The notes below the pieces were generated by a model. The model saw nothing but the letters and a program-made list of their open reading frames with translations. It had not been told where the DNA came from and did not search any database. Made by a program: the position numbers and the translations under genes. From Notamacropus eugenii (Eukaryota > Chordata > Mammalia > Diprotodontia > Macropodidae), in contig NC_092875.1 of the NCBI RefSeq assembly GCF_028372415.1, positions 34,490,817-34,554,816 on the forward strand: DNA of 64,000 nucleotides, given 5' to 3'. Shown piece after piece: positions 40,151 to 42,251 of this stretch. How positions within the stretch are numbered: position 1 is the stretch's first letter; each line of letters opens with the position of its first letter.

Positions 40151-40759
40151 CACTACTACCACTACTACTACTATTATTATCATTTTGAAGCAGGCCCTCA
40201 GGACTTTGGAGTCAATCACATAAAGCTAAAACATGTCCCTCTAGGATCCTAGCTCTCACAGCTAGGTGCATACTAGAGGGAATCTATTGCAACCTCCTCA
40301 TTTGTTGGATAGTAAAGAGGAGCCCAGCCAGGAGAGTGGACCTGCAGAAGGTTTGCACACAGGCAAGTGGCAGAGGATGGATCCCAACCCCCAGACCCTG
40401 CTCTCTTTCCTCTGCACCACTGTAGTGGACAGAGTACCAGCCCTGAAGGCAAGAGGATTGGAAGTCAAATGTGGACTCAGACGCCTCTATCACAAGAGAA
40501 TGGCTTTCTATTGGCTGGTACTCAACCTCATCCTCAGGGTCCTGGCAAGAGATATAACCTCATGGAGCTCACCTGCAGCCACTGAGGATGGAGAGGGAAT
40601 AAGCACCCCACCCATGTCAAATATCACAGCTTTGTAGGAGCCTCGTCCGGAGTGTTTCCATCGAGGTGGGGGCTGGGCCCGGATCTGGGTCAGCTTGGGT
40701 CGGGCAGATCTCCAGGCCCACAGGACGGGAGAGCATTGGAAAAGCCTTATGAAGCCCAT
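2606..40759 (-). CDS. ACAD10: ACAD10, 5' half (coding exons 2-12 joined; partial)
   Basis: Eleven minus-strand exons join in consistent phase: 40573-40759, 37799-37947, 33779-33973, 28199-28357, 26519-26678, 14948-15089, 9693-9761, 8860-9041, 5687-5837, 3797-3942 and 2606-2779. All have AG/GT borders and encode about 571 residues. Residues 1-47 are basic with no acidic residue, fitting a mitochondrial leader. The HAD domain follows: motif I nucleophile D48, motif II S156, motif III K188, motif IV D212-D213. The APH-type kinase domain has a glycine-rich [10 protein letters not shown] loop near 291-300, catalytic HGD at 461-463 with N468, and metal-binding D483 in DWE. From family knowledge, ACAD10 and ACAD11 join a kinase to an acyl-CoA dehydrogenase that together process 4-hydroxy fatty acyl-CoAs for beta-oxidation. 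The dehydrogenase half (the human protein is about 1059 residues) was looked for and not found in 1-2605. No internal stop or frameshift is seen, so the gene looks functional. Confidence 0.95.
2840..3035 (+). repeat. MIR-like SINE
   Basis: Order seen: GTCAGGCAGACCTCAGTTCA, CAAGTCTCTTAACCTCTCTC, TGCCTCAGCTTCCTCAGCTG, TAAAATGAGAGGGTTGGACT, TGATCCCATGATTC. It lies between ACAD10 exons 12 and 11. Confidence 0.75.
3340..3485 (+). repeat. Old interspersed repeat (ACTATGTGCCAGGCACTG type)
   Basis: It contains CGTTTATTAAGTGGTTACCA, TGTGCCAGGCACTGTGCTAA and CTTGCCCACCAGGAGCTTCT. The same sentence recurs in weaker form near 32175, 41465 and 61035, so it belongs to a dispersed family often found at SINE/LINE 3' ends. 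I cannot name it. Confidence 0.6.
3797..3942 (-). CDS. ACAD10: ACAD10 exon 11: catalytic loop end and DWE motif
   Basis: 146 nt, phase 2 in and phase 1 out, acceptor TTCTTTAG and donor GTATGAG. It encodes [20 protein letters not shown] and then [20 protein letters not shown]. Asn of LDN and Asp of DWE are the expected magnesium ligands. Conservation with human ACAD10 is high. Confidence 0.95.
4060..4545. repeat. Two MIR-like SINE remnants
   Basis: An antisense piece at about 4130-4260 (CTTTACAGATGGGTAAG...GTCCTGGATCTACTGAGTG) is followed by a sense piece at about 4365-4540 (GCAGCACAGTACCATGGAAA, GACCTTGGGTAAGTCATTGA, AGCTTCCTCATTTGTAAGAG, GGTTGGACTGATGGC). Confidence 0.65.
4560..5340. other. 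ACAD10 intron 10, unresolved segment
   Basis: No repeat, exon or RNA gene that I can recognise. Several short frames on both strands overlap at 4696-5125 without homology I can name. Confidence 0.4.
5340..5500 (+). repeat. MIR-like remnant
   Basis: Weak match: GGATGCCAGGCCCTCCTGGC, CCTGAGCAAGTCACTTTGGC and GCAAAAGGAGAACCTGG. Diverged. Confidence 0.4.
5687..5837 (-). CDS. ACAD10: ACAD10 exon 10: kinase catalytic loop, first part
   Basis: 151 nt, phase 1 in and phase 2 out, acceptor TTGTTTTAG and donor GTAGAAAC. It encodes [20 protein letters not shown], then [10 protein letters not shown], and ends TTVVHGDF. The last residues are the HGD of the kinase catalytic loop. The loop continues as RLDN in the next exon, so the active site is split by an intron. 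Confidence 0.94.
6045..6200. repeat. Member 1 of a paired intronic repeat
   Basis: Contains TTTATCTCATTTAATTCTCA, then TTCTAGAATCATAAAATGAT, then CAATTACTCCAGTCCCC. The same order with substitutions occurs at 7140-7290. The end resembles antisense MIR. Confidence 0.7.
7135..7370. repeat. Member 2 of a paired intronic repeat, ending in antisense MIR-like sequence
   Basis: Contains TTTATCTCATTTAACTCTCA, TTCCTAGAACCATAAAATGA and CAACCACTCCAGCCTCC, matching 6045-6200. It continues into GATGAAGAAAATGAGAGCAA and TTTGCCCAAGGTCACCTAGC, the reversed MIR core. Confidence 0.7.
7865..7990 (+). repeat. MIR-like remnant
   Basis: GGTTCGAGTCAGAAAAGCCT, GGGTCCAAAGCCCATCCC and TACTCACTTGCTGTGTGCCC follow the SINE order. 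Confidence 0.55.
8110..8745 (+). mobile_element. CR1/L3-like LINE 3' fragment
   Basis: About 640 bp resemble the CR1-clade 3' end: GAATCCCCACTGCACC, TTCTGCTTGAATACCACCAG, AGAGCTCACCACCTCTTGAG, GAAGTTTTTCCTGACATCAA, AGAACTGGACCCAATATCCC and GGTGTCTGAATAGGGCTCAG. A relative lies at 26.98-27.47 kb. No open frame remains. It is antisense to ACAD10. Confidence 0.7.
8860..9041 (-). CDS. ACAD10: ACAD10 exon 9: kinase hinge region
   Basis: 182 nt, phase 2 in and phase 1 out, acceptor GCCTGCAG and donor GTAAGG. It encodes [19 protein letters not shown] and continues to [17 protein letters not shown]. The GTPFYLMEY stretch is the inter-lobe hinge of APH-like kinases and is nearly identical to human ACAD10. 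Confidence 0.94.
9693..9761 (-). CDS. ACAD10: ACAD10 exon 8 (69 nt)
   Basis: A short exon, phase 2 in and out, after TGTCCATAG and before GTAATTTG. It encodes [20 protein letters not shown], matching human [20 protein letters not shown]. Its length is a multiple of three, so skipping it would keep the frame while removing part of the kinase N-lobe. Confidence 0.92.
10021..10290 (+). repeat. 270-bp polypyrimidine tract
   Basis: Almost only C and T on the plus strand, with a few interruptions, mixing CTCTCTCC, TTCC and TTTTTC blocks. Long frames within it (LSLSLS, FSFS) are low-complexity artefacts. It borders a SINE-like element at its right end. Confidence 0.9.
10313..10450 (-). repeat. Unnamed SINE-like family, copy 1 (reverse)
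   Basis: It reads GTTTGTCCTTTGTATCCGAA, GAGGAACCTGACATGAGGAA, then GCAAGTGAATTGGATTTAAG and GACCAGTGGCCAGATATAGA. This matches copy 4 at 46.1 kb and, reversed, copies 2 and 3. Confidence 0.75.
10738..10958 (+). repeat. MAR1-type tRNA-derived SINE, near full length
   Basis: Starts GGGGCAGCTAGGTTGTGCAG, with GTGGATAGAGCACCAGGCC (box A region) and GAGTTCAAATTTGAACTC (box B region). It continues CTGAGCAAGTCACTTAGCTC, then TTCTCATCTGTCAGATGAGC and GGAAATGGCCAACCACTCC, and ends GAGTCAGATATGACTGAAAT. This is the classic marsupial SINE layout. It is antisense to ACAD10. Confidence 0.9.
11025..11083. repeat. (TA)n microsatellite
   Basis: 59 bp of uninterrupted TA, preceded by a degenerate TA/TG stretch from 10979. 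It probably arose downstream of the SINE at 10738. Confidence 0.95.
11885..12150 (-). repeat. tRNA-derived / MIR-like SINE, antisense
   Basis: AGCACTTTAAGGTTTGCAAA, TTCCTCACAACAACCTGGGA, CTTACAGGTGAGGAGATTGA, ACTTGCCCAGGGTCACATAG, and a tRNA-like end with GCGTTCTGTGCACTC, in reversed SINE order. Confidence 0.8.
12440..12742 (+). repeat. Unnamed SINE-like family, copy 2 (forward, near complete)
   Basis: About 300 bp: GAATGGGTGTATCTCACTCA, AAGACCTTAGCCTAAAATGG, GGCCATCTGCTGTCATCCTG, AAGTGAGGCTAGTGACCTTG, CATCATCTTGATGTCATGGT, CTTCAGAACAAAGGACAAAC, ending in ACAACAACAAA. The same order is seen in copy 3 at 41.7 kb. Confidence 0.8.
12780..13000 (+). mobile_element. Diverged L1 ORF2 fragment (RT thumb region)
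   Basis: Reads GCATCCATTGCTCATGACTG, then CACCAATATAATAAAAATGA, matching the L1 segment that encodes [13 protein letters not shown], followed by a CTTGGAGAAACAAAAAATCT-like segment. Heavily decayed. Confidence 0.55.
13151..13221. repeat. 71-bp hAT MITE with 8-bp target duplication
   Basis: Left end CAGTGCCTCTTAAACTGTG and right end, reversed, CAGGGCTTCTTAAACTTTT form terminal inverted repeats of the Charlie type. The flanks ATCTACAC (13143-13150) and ATCTACAA (13222-13229) agree at 7 of 8 bases, as expected for hAT insertion. Confidence 0.85.
13400..13700 (+). mobile_element. Diverged L1 ORF2 C-terminal fragment
   Basis: ATATTCACAGCCGTACCTTT, TGTAGAAACAAAGAACTGGA, TGTCCATCAATTAAGG and GAATGGAGTATTAATATATA follow the L1 order for IFMAALFVVAKNWK and EYY. 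It comes from an older subfamily than the copies at 16-26 kb. Confidence 0.6.
13830..14940. other. ACAD10 intron 7, unresolved segment
   Basis: No certain feature. A CTGGAAGCACCTTGAAGGCA...GTACCTGTAGCTCCAGTGCT...GATAAATCTTTATTGAC segment at about 14470-14575 looks like an L2-type 3' end. Confidence 0.4.
14948..15089 (-). CDS. ACAD10: ACAD10 exon 7: kinase nucleotide-binding loop
   Basis: 142 nt, phase 1 in and phase 2 out, acceptor GGTTGCAG and donor GTAATTCC. It encodes [20 protein letters not shown], where FxxGxSNxTY is the glycine-rich loop of APH-family kinases. [10 protein letters not shown] follows, with the putative phosphate-binding basic residues, then the acidic helix HAVEREFR. Confidence 0.92.
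15095..16385. other. ACAD10 intron 6, proximal part, no recognised element
   Basis: Unique-looking sequence upstream of exon 7 on the minus strand. No repeat or exon that I can name. Confidence 0.4.
16390..17335 (+). mobile_element. L1 3' part (ORF2 C-terminus and 3' UTR)
   Basis: It begins in the segment GAGGAATGCAAATTAAAGCA, ACTCTGAGGTACCACTTCCC, and continues GGGATGTGGGAAAACTGGGA, TTTGGAACTATGCCAAAAGG and GCCTGTCAGTTGGGAAATGG. The 3' UTR ACCAGGAGAATGTTGTATAT to GGAATTCAAAGC follows, with an A/T-rich end. The frame is broken throughout. It is antisense to ACAD10. Confidence 0.85.
17345..18105. other. ACAD10 intron 6, unresolved segment
   Basis: Between two L1 pieces. I recognise nothing in it. 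Confidence 0.4.
18971..21723 (+). mobile_element. Full-length half-LINE (HAL1-type, ORF1-only L1), copy A
   Basis: 2753 bp between a perfect 15-bp duplication AAAAGTTTCATTTCT (18956-18970 and 21724-21738). The 5' end TGGCGGGGCAGAACTAAGAT, then GGCAGAGTAGAAAG, is L1 5' UTR-like. An ORF1 relative starts near 19650 (MPKKGKK) and holds the [13 protein letters not shown] signature (20248 region) and [18 protein letters not shown]. It is broken by stops and frame changes. No ORF2 follows. The 3' half is purine-rich and repeats an internal module twice, then ends in AAAAATAAATAAATTTTTTT. It is inserted into L1 ORF2 sequence. Confidence 0.9.
22091..22370 (+). mobile_element. Short 5'-truncated L1 3' end inserted in the host L1
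   Basis: After CCAAAGAGATTAAAAA the host L1 is interrupted by an AAATAAATAAATAAATGG stretch and an L1 3' UTR (TGCATGATTTCACATGTATA, GAATTTGGAACTCCAAATTT, A-rich end). The host resumes at GGAAGAGAACTCATATGTAC. Confidence 0.7.
22625..25604 (+). mobile_element. L1 copy with 5' UTR, ORF1 and the start of ORF2, ending inside the endonuclease domain
   Basis: It begins GGAGGTGGTGCCAAGGTGGC (L1 5' UTR), then an ORF1 relative with [12 protein letters not shown] (from 23801), [17 protein letters not shown] and [21 protein letters not shown] purine-rich inter-ORF spacer with a GGAGGGAGAAAGAGAGAG tract (24780-24870) follows. From 24890 the ORF2 endonuclease start is readable ([18 protein letters not shown]-like, ...KSDIIDLW...). 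It stops at ATTAATTGGAAACTA. The flanks AATGATGATCAACT (22611-22624) and AATGATGATCAGCT (25605-25618) look like a target duplication with one change. Confidence 0.8.
26100..26470. other. ACAD10 intron 6, distal end
   Basis: Next to exon 6 on its downstream side. No repeat that I can name apart from a short CACACATACACACAT run near 26090. Confidence 0.4.
26519..26678 (-). CDS. ACAD10: ACAD10 exon 6: HAD-to-kinase linker
   Basis: 160 nt, phase 0 in and phase 1 out. It starts [20 protein letters not shown] and continues [20 protein letters not shown], matching the segment that joins the HAD and kinase domains in human ACAD10. The acceptor AACACAG follows a run of 15 T (15 A at 26687-26701 on the plus strand). 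Confidence 0.92.
26985..27470 (+). mobile_element. CR1/L3-like LINE fragment
   Basis: GGGGACATCAGGGGCCATCT, then CTCTGAGTCTCCTCTTCTCC, AGAATAAGCATCCCAAGGGC, CCTTCAAACAATTCTCATGT and AGTGTGATGCCCAGAACTAA follow CR1-type 3' order, like 8110-8745. Confidence 0.7.
27610..28190 (+). repeat. Two SINE copies and an L2-type 3' tip
   Basis: A tRNA-derived/MIR-like SINE lies at 27610-27840 (TTTGGAGTCAGCAAGACCAG ... CACAGGGTTGTCATAAGGCT). A second partial one is at 27880-28025 (TTAGTTTCCTCATCTGTAAG ... AAAGTGCTTTGTAAACC). An L2-like end is at 28110-28190 (CCTAGCACATACACAGTGGG, TAATAAATGCTCATTGGCTG). An AT-rich TATATTAT patch lies between. Confidence 0.75.
28199..28357 (-). CDS. ACAD10: ACAD10 exon 5: HAD motifs III and IV
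   Basis: 159 nt, phase 0 to 0. It encodes [18 protein letters not shown], with the motif III lysine before PDP, then [19 protein letters not shown], with the motif IV acidic pair, and ends at GIHTIK. The donor GTATAG is weaker than the GTAAG/GTGAG donors of the other exons. Confidence 0.93.
28430..29190. other. ACAD10 intron 4, segment beside exon 5, unresolved
   Basis: No recognised repeat or second exon. Some short G/A-rich runs only. Confidence 0.4.
29200..29730 (+). mobile_element. L2 (LINE2) 3' end
   Basis: Order seen: TCCAGAATAAAACACAAACC, TCTTGACCAGGCCCCTTCTT, TTTGCCCATGCTGGGTCTCA, GAAGCCTTTCCTGCCCCCTC and GCCCAGCACATAGTAGGCAC. These follow the L2 3' consensus as remembered. It is antisense to ACAD10. 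Confidence 0.85.
29995..30115 (-). repeat. MIR-like SINE, antisense
   Basis: GTGACCTGCCCAGGATCACA, TGGGACTTGATCCCAGGTCT, then TAGTCACTATGCTACACTGC. Confidence 0.75.
30403..30507. repeat. (TG)n microsatellite
   Basis: About 75 bp of uninterrupted TG, then TATG interruptions to 30507. Valine-cysteine frames across it are artefacts. Confidence 0.95.
30655..30895 (+). repeat. tRNA-derived / MIR-like SINE
   Basis: TGGAGTCAGGAAGACATGAG, CAGCTGTAAAATGGGGATAA, CACCTACCTCCCAGGATTGC, TATTTGTAAAGCAATTTGTA, ending in an ATCATCATC run. Confidence 0.8.
30960..31890 (+). mobile_element. Long L2 (LINE2) 3' part, about 0.9 kb
   Basis: It runs from the L2 ORF2 C-terminal region (CTGCCTACTGGACATCTGGA, AACATGTCTAAAACTGAACC, GGGAGTCATCCTGGACTCTT, CAAGACTATTGTAATTGCCT, GGTCTGACCACAACACACCC) through to the 3' end (ATGCCTGGAATGCTCTCCCT, GGGCACATAGTAGGTGCTTC). 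The frame is decayed. It is antisense to ACAD10. Confidence 0.88.
31890..32385 (+). other. ACAD10 intron 4, mixed segment
   Basis: Mostly unrecognised. ATAAACATGTATTGAGCACC, TACTATATGCTAAGGCACTG at about 32178-32220 is the dispersed motif also seen at 3340 and 41460. Confidence 0.45.
32390..33235 (+). mobile_element. L2 (LINE2) 3' part
   Basis: ATCCTCCAACATGGCTGCCA, GTCTGACTCTGCCTCTCCCC, CATCTGAAGCCCCTCCTCAG, AGCTCACAAGTCACCTCCTA, CCTTGAGGGCAGGGCCTATT and AAGTGCTCAGTGAATGCTTA follow L2 order. It is antisense to ACAD10. Confidence 0.82.
33779..33973 (-). CDS. ACAD10: ACAD10 exon 4: HAD motif II
   Basis: 195 nt, phase 0 to 0, acceptor TTTCTTAG and donor GTAAGG. The product starts [16 protein letters not shown] and ends [10 protein letters not shown], matching human ACAD10 with few changes. 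It holds TAVLSNN, where the serine is HAD motif II. The reading frame is open across the exon with no indel. Confidence 0.93.
34227..34372. repeat. 146-bp palindromic hAT MITE with 8-bp target duplication
   Basis: The left end CAAGGGTGGGGAATCTGCAG and the right end, reversed, CGAGGGTGGGGAACCTGCCG are long terminal inverted repeats that extend into AGGCCACATGTSGCC. The flanks ATATAGGA (34219-34226) and GTATAGGA (34373-34380) agree at 7 of 8 bases. Too short to code for a transposase. Confidence 0.9.
34950..35110 (+). repeat. MIR-like SINE
   Basis: TGAGACCCAAGTATGAATCC, TGACCTGGGGCAAGTCAAGT, TTTCTTCATCTGTAAAATGG. The left part is diverged. Confidence 0.7.
35115..35250. repeat. (GGAT)n/(GATA)n microsatellite
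   Basis: Mixed GATA, GACA and GGAT tetramers, with two pure GGAT blocks near 35174-35190 and 35218-35235. It follows directly on the SINE tail. An AT-rich TATGTA stretch follows to 35360. Confidence 0.9.
35570..36720 (+). mobile_element. L2 (LINE2) 3' part, interrupted by simple repeats
   Basis: L2 order is seen: GATGATCATCTCTGTGCAGA, TGACTCCCAGACATCTACAT, GCTGAACTCATCATCTTGGC, CCTGAAACAGCCTCCAACTC, TGGAGGGCCTTCCCTCC. After a TG/GA-rich insert (36430-36600) it resumes with ATTAGACTGTCAGCTCATTG. It is antisense to ACAD10. Confidence 0.82.
36430..36600. repeat. TG plus purine-rich low-complexity tract
   Basis: A short TGTGTG run is followed by about 140 bp of almost pure A/G (GAGAGA, GGAAGG, GGGAGG blocks). 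It lies inside the L2 copy. Confidence 0.9.
36885..37335. repeat. Antisense MIR-like piece and sense tRNA-derived SINE
   Basis: 36885-37015 is antisense (GAGTGACTTGCTCATGGTCA, GGATTTGAACTCAATTCCTC). 37080-37325 is sense (GATTAGAGCGCTGGGTCTGG, CCTGAGTTCAAATCCAGGCT, TCCCAGGGTTGTTGTGAGGG, ATAATAGACACCATATAAAT). Confidence 0.8.
37335..37570. repeat. hAT-like non-autonomous DNA transposon remnant
   Basis: TGTGGCCCATGGACTGC with GGTATTTCAGGAGGTCCATG at the left and CATGAAGGGATCCTAAAACC, AAAAAGTCTGAGTATCACTG at the right resemble the 'ggtccatgg ... aagaacccctg' type of hAT MITE. Ends are not sharp. Confidence 0.45.
37799..37947 (-). CDS. ACAD10: ACAD10 exon 3: HAD cap region
   Basis: 149 nt, phase 1 in and phase 0 out, after TTTCTCTAG and before GTGAGTGA. 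It encodes [20 protein letters not shown] and then [20 protein letters not shown], nearly collinear with human ACAD10 residues after motif I. This is the helical cap inserted after the first HAD strand, as in the N-terminal domain of soluble epoxide hydrolase. Confidence 0.93.
38540..38900. repeat. Two MIR-like SINE pieces
   Basis: An antisense piece at 38540-38650 (AGGGATCTTAGGGACCATCT, CCTCTGACTCCAAATCTC) and a sense piece at 38725-38880 (GTGGAAAGAACACCAAGCTT, GACCTGGGTTTGAATCCAGA, GTCTCAGTTTCCAAAATGAG). Confidence 0.65.
39080..39272. repeat. Imperfect (TG)n tract
   Basis: About 190 bp of TGTG mixed with TATG and TGCA. Frames rich in Cys/Val/Met or His/Thr across it are artefacts. Confidence 0.92.
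39895..40182 (+). repeat. tRNA-derived SINE with (CTA)n tail
   Basis: AGTGACATAGAGCACTGGGC, CAGGAAGACCTGAGTTCAAA, GACCCTGGGCAAGTCTCTTA, TTTCCTCATCTGTGAAATGG, AGCACTTAGCACAGTGTCTG, followed by a CTA trinucleotide run (40120-40182) grown from the SINE tail. It lies between ACAD10 exons 3 and 2. Confidence 0.88.
40280..40560. repeat. Antisense MIR-like piece and partial tRNA-derived SINE beside exon 2
   Basis: 40285-40430 reads as reversed SINE (CCTCCTCATTTGTTGGATAG, CAAGTGGCAGAGGATGGATC). 40428-40500 has GTAGTGGACAGAGTACCAGC, a SINE start. The element comes within about 20 bp of the ACAD10 exon 2 donor. Confidence 0.55.
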
Positions 40760-40772
40760 GAGGAGACTGGAG
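40573..40772 (-). CDS. ACAD10: ACAD10 exon 2: start codon, leader and HAD motif I
   Basis: The ATG chosen at 40759 begins [16 protein letters not shown], which aligns with the start of human ACAD10 as remembered. A plausible acceptor (TTGAATAG) lies just upstream, so the exon would start at 40772. The exon carries [15 protein letters not shown], the HAD nucleophile motif. It ends GCTGCAG followed by GTGAGC in phase 1. The 47 residues before the nucleophile have many Arg/Lys and no Asp/Glu, as expected for mitochondrial import. Confidence 0.93.
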
Positions 40773-40869
40773 CTATTCAAGAGGGAAGAATGAGAGAAGC
40801 ATAGTTCAGCTGGTTTGGTTTGGCTGCTACCATGTTACTGAGAAGATGCAGGCTAGATGTAAGGTCTTC

Positions 40870-41330
40870 TCCCAGCAGTTACTCAGACCCTCCCCCCAAG
40901 TTCCAAGTGGTCAGAGGATCATCCCTCTGGAGCTAACAGAGCTCTTCCTCCCAGGCTCCACTCTCCCGGCTTTCTTCCAGATTCAGCCTGAATTCCATCA
41001 TCTGCAGGAAGCTTTCTCTTTCCAGCTGCCACTGCCTCCCTCTTCGGTCCATTCACCTTGCCTATATCCTGAGTGCCCTTTAAGGAGAGAGACTGCTTTC
41101 GCCTTTCTTAGACTTAACAGTACCTGGCACAGGCTTAATAAATGCTTGTGGACTGACTTTACTGACTCTTTGTGCCTCAATTTACTTCTTGTGAAATGGG
41201 GATAACAAGATCTAATTCTTACTTTTTCAGTTTACTTTGTATACAGTTTCTATTGACTCATCTATATTCTCTCAGTAGAATGTAAGGACAGGGACTGTCT
41301 CATTTTTGTCTTGAAATACAGAGGAGGCAG
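40870..41330 (+). mobile_element. L2-like 3' end fragments
   Basis: TTCCATCATCTGCAGGAAGC, ACAGTACCTGGCACAGGCTT, AATAAATGCTTGTGGACTGA, then a second tip at 41260-41330 (TCAGTAGAATGTAAGGACAG, GGACTGTCTCATTTTTGTCT). Confidence 0.65.
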
Positions 41331-41459
41331 AAAGGGAAAGAGAAATGAAAGGGAATGCATTATTTGATTCAAGAAAACTACATTGATCAATCAATAATAA
41401 TTAATAACAGCTATGTAAAATAGTTAATATACATTATCTCTATTATATATAATATAGGC

Positions 41460-41600
41460 TAGCTAACATTTATATAGTACCTACTATGTGTCAGGCACTG
41501 GGCTAAGTGCTACGGATATAGAAAGTGTCTGCCCTCAGGGAGTTTAGAGTCGATCACAGGTGACAACAAATAAGATAATAAAGCTATGTAAGTGTGTACA
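41460..41600 (+). repeat. Old repeat with CTATGTGTCAGGCACTG motif
   Basis: Related to 3340-3485: TAACATTTATATAGTACCTA, CTATGTGTCAGGCACTGGGC, TGTCTGCCCTCAGGGAGTTT. Confidence 0.55.
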
Positions 41601-41694
41601 AAACACATTTCACCTCTTCCTGTGCCTTGCATGCCCTCCCTTTGTTCTTCATTCTCACCAAAGACCCCTTGGTTCTTTCTAAGCCATTTACCCC

Positions 41695-41965
41695 TACTAC
41701 TTAAAGAAGCTTATTTATTGAATGAGTGTATCTCACTCAAAGTGAGAATGAAATAAGACCTTAGCCTGAAAGGGCAAGGGTCTCCCATTGCATCCTGGGC
41801 CATCTCTAGCCATCCTGATGAATATTAGGCCACTGGACCAAGATGGCTCAGGAGAAGAAAGTGGGGTTGGTGACCTTACACTGCCCTCCCTCACTCAAAT
41901 CAAGTCATATCATCATCTTGATGGCATGGTCCTCTTTGAGAATGAAGGACAAACACAATAAAAAT
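41695..41965 (+). repeat. Unnamed SINE-like family, copy 3 (forward)
   Basis: TATTGAATGAGTGTATCTCA, AAGACCTTAGCCTGAAAGGG, TGGGCCATCTCTAGCCATCC, GTGGGGTTGGTGACCTTACA, CATCATCTTGATGGCATGGT, AGAATGAAGGACAAACACAA. Collinear with copy 2 at 12.44 kb. Confidence 0.82.
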
Positions 41966-42251
41966 CCCTACCCTGGCTACGTTTTTCTCCCTCCCTCATC
42001 TTGACCCCTTCAATGAACTAGTCCAACTGGCCACCGTCTTCTCTTGAGTCCCTTATTCCCTCACTGAATGGGCGATCTTGTACTGCCAAGCCTCCTCTAT
42101 CTAGCACTCCCACTAGCCAATGTCTTCACTCCTACTCTTGTGTGCCAAAGGAAGCTGGACAAAATCCCAACACTATGCTGATGGGGTCTACTTCAAATGC
42201 ATGTAACATAATCACACTTGATCCCTCACTCCAGCAACACTTCCCTAACCA

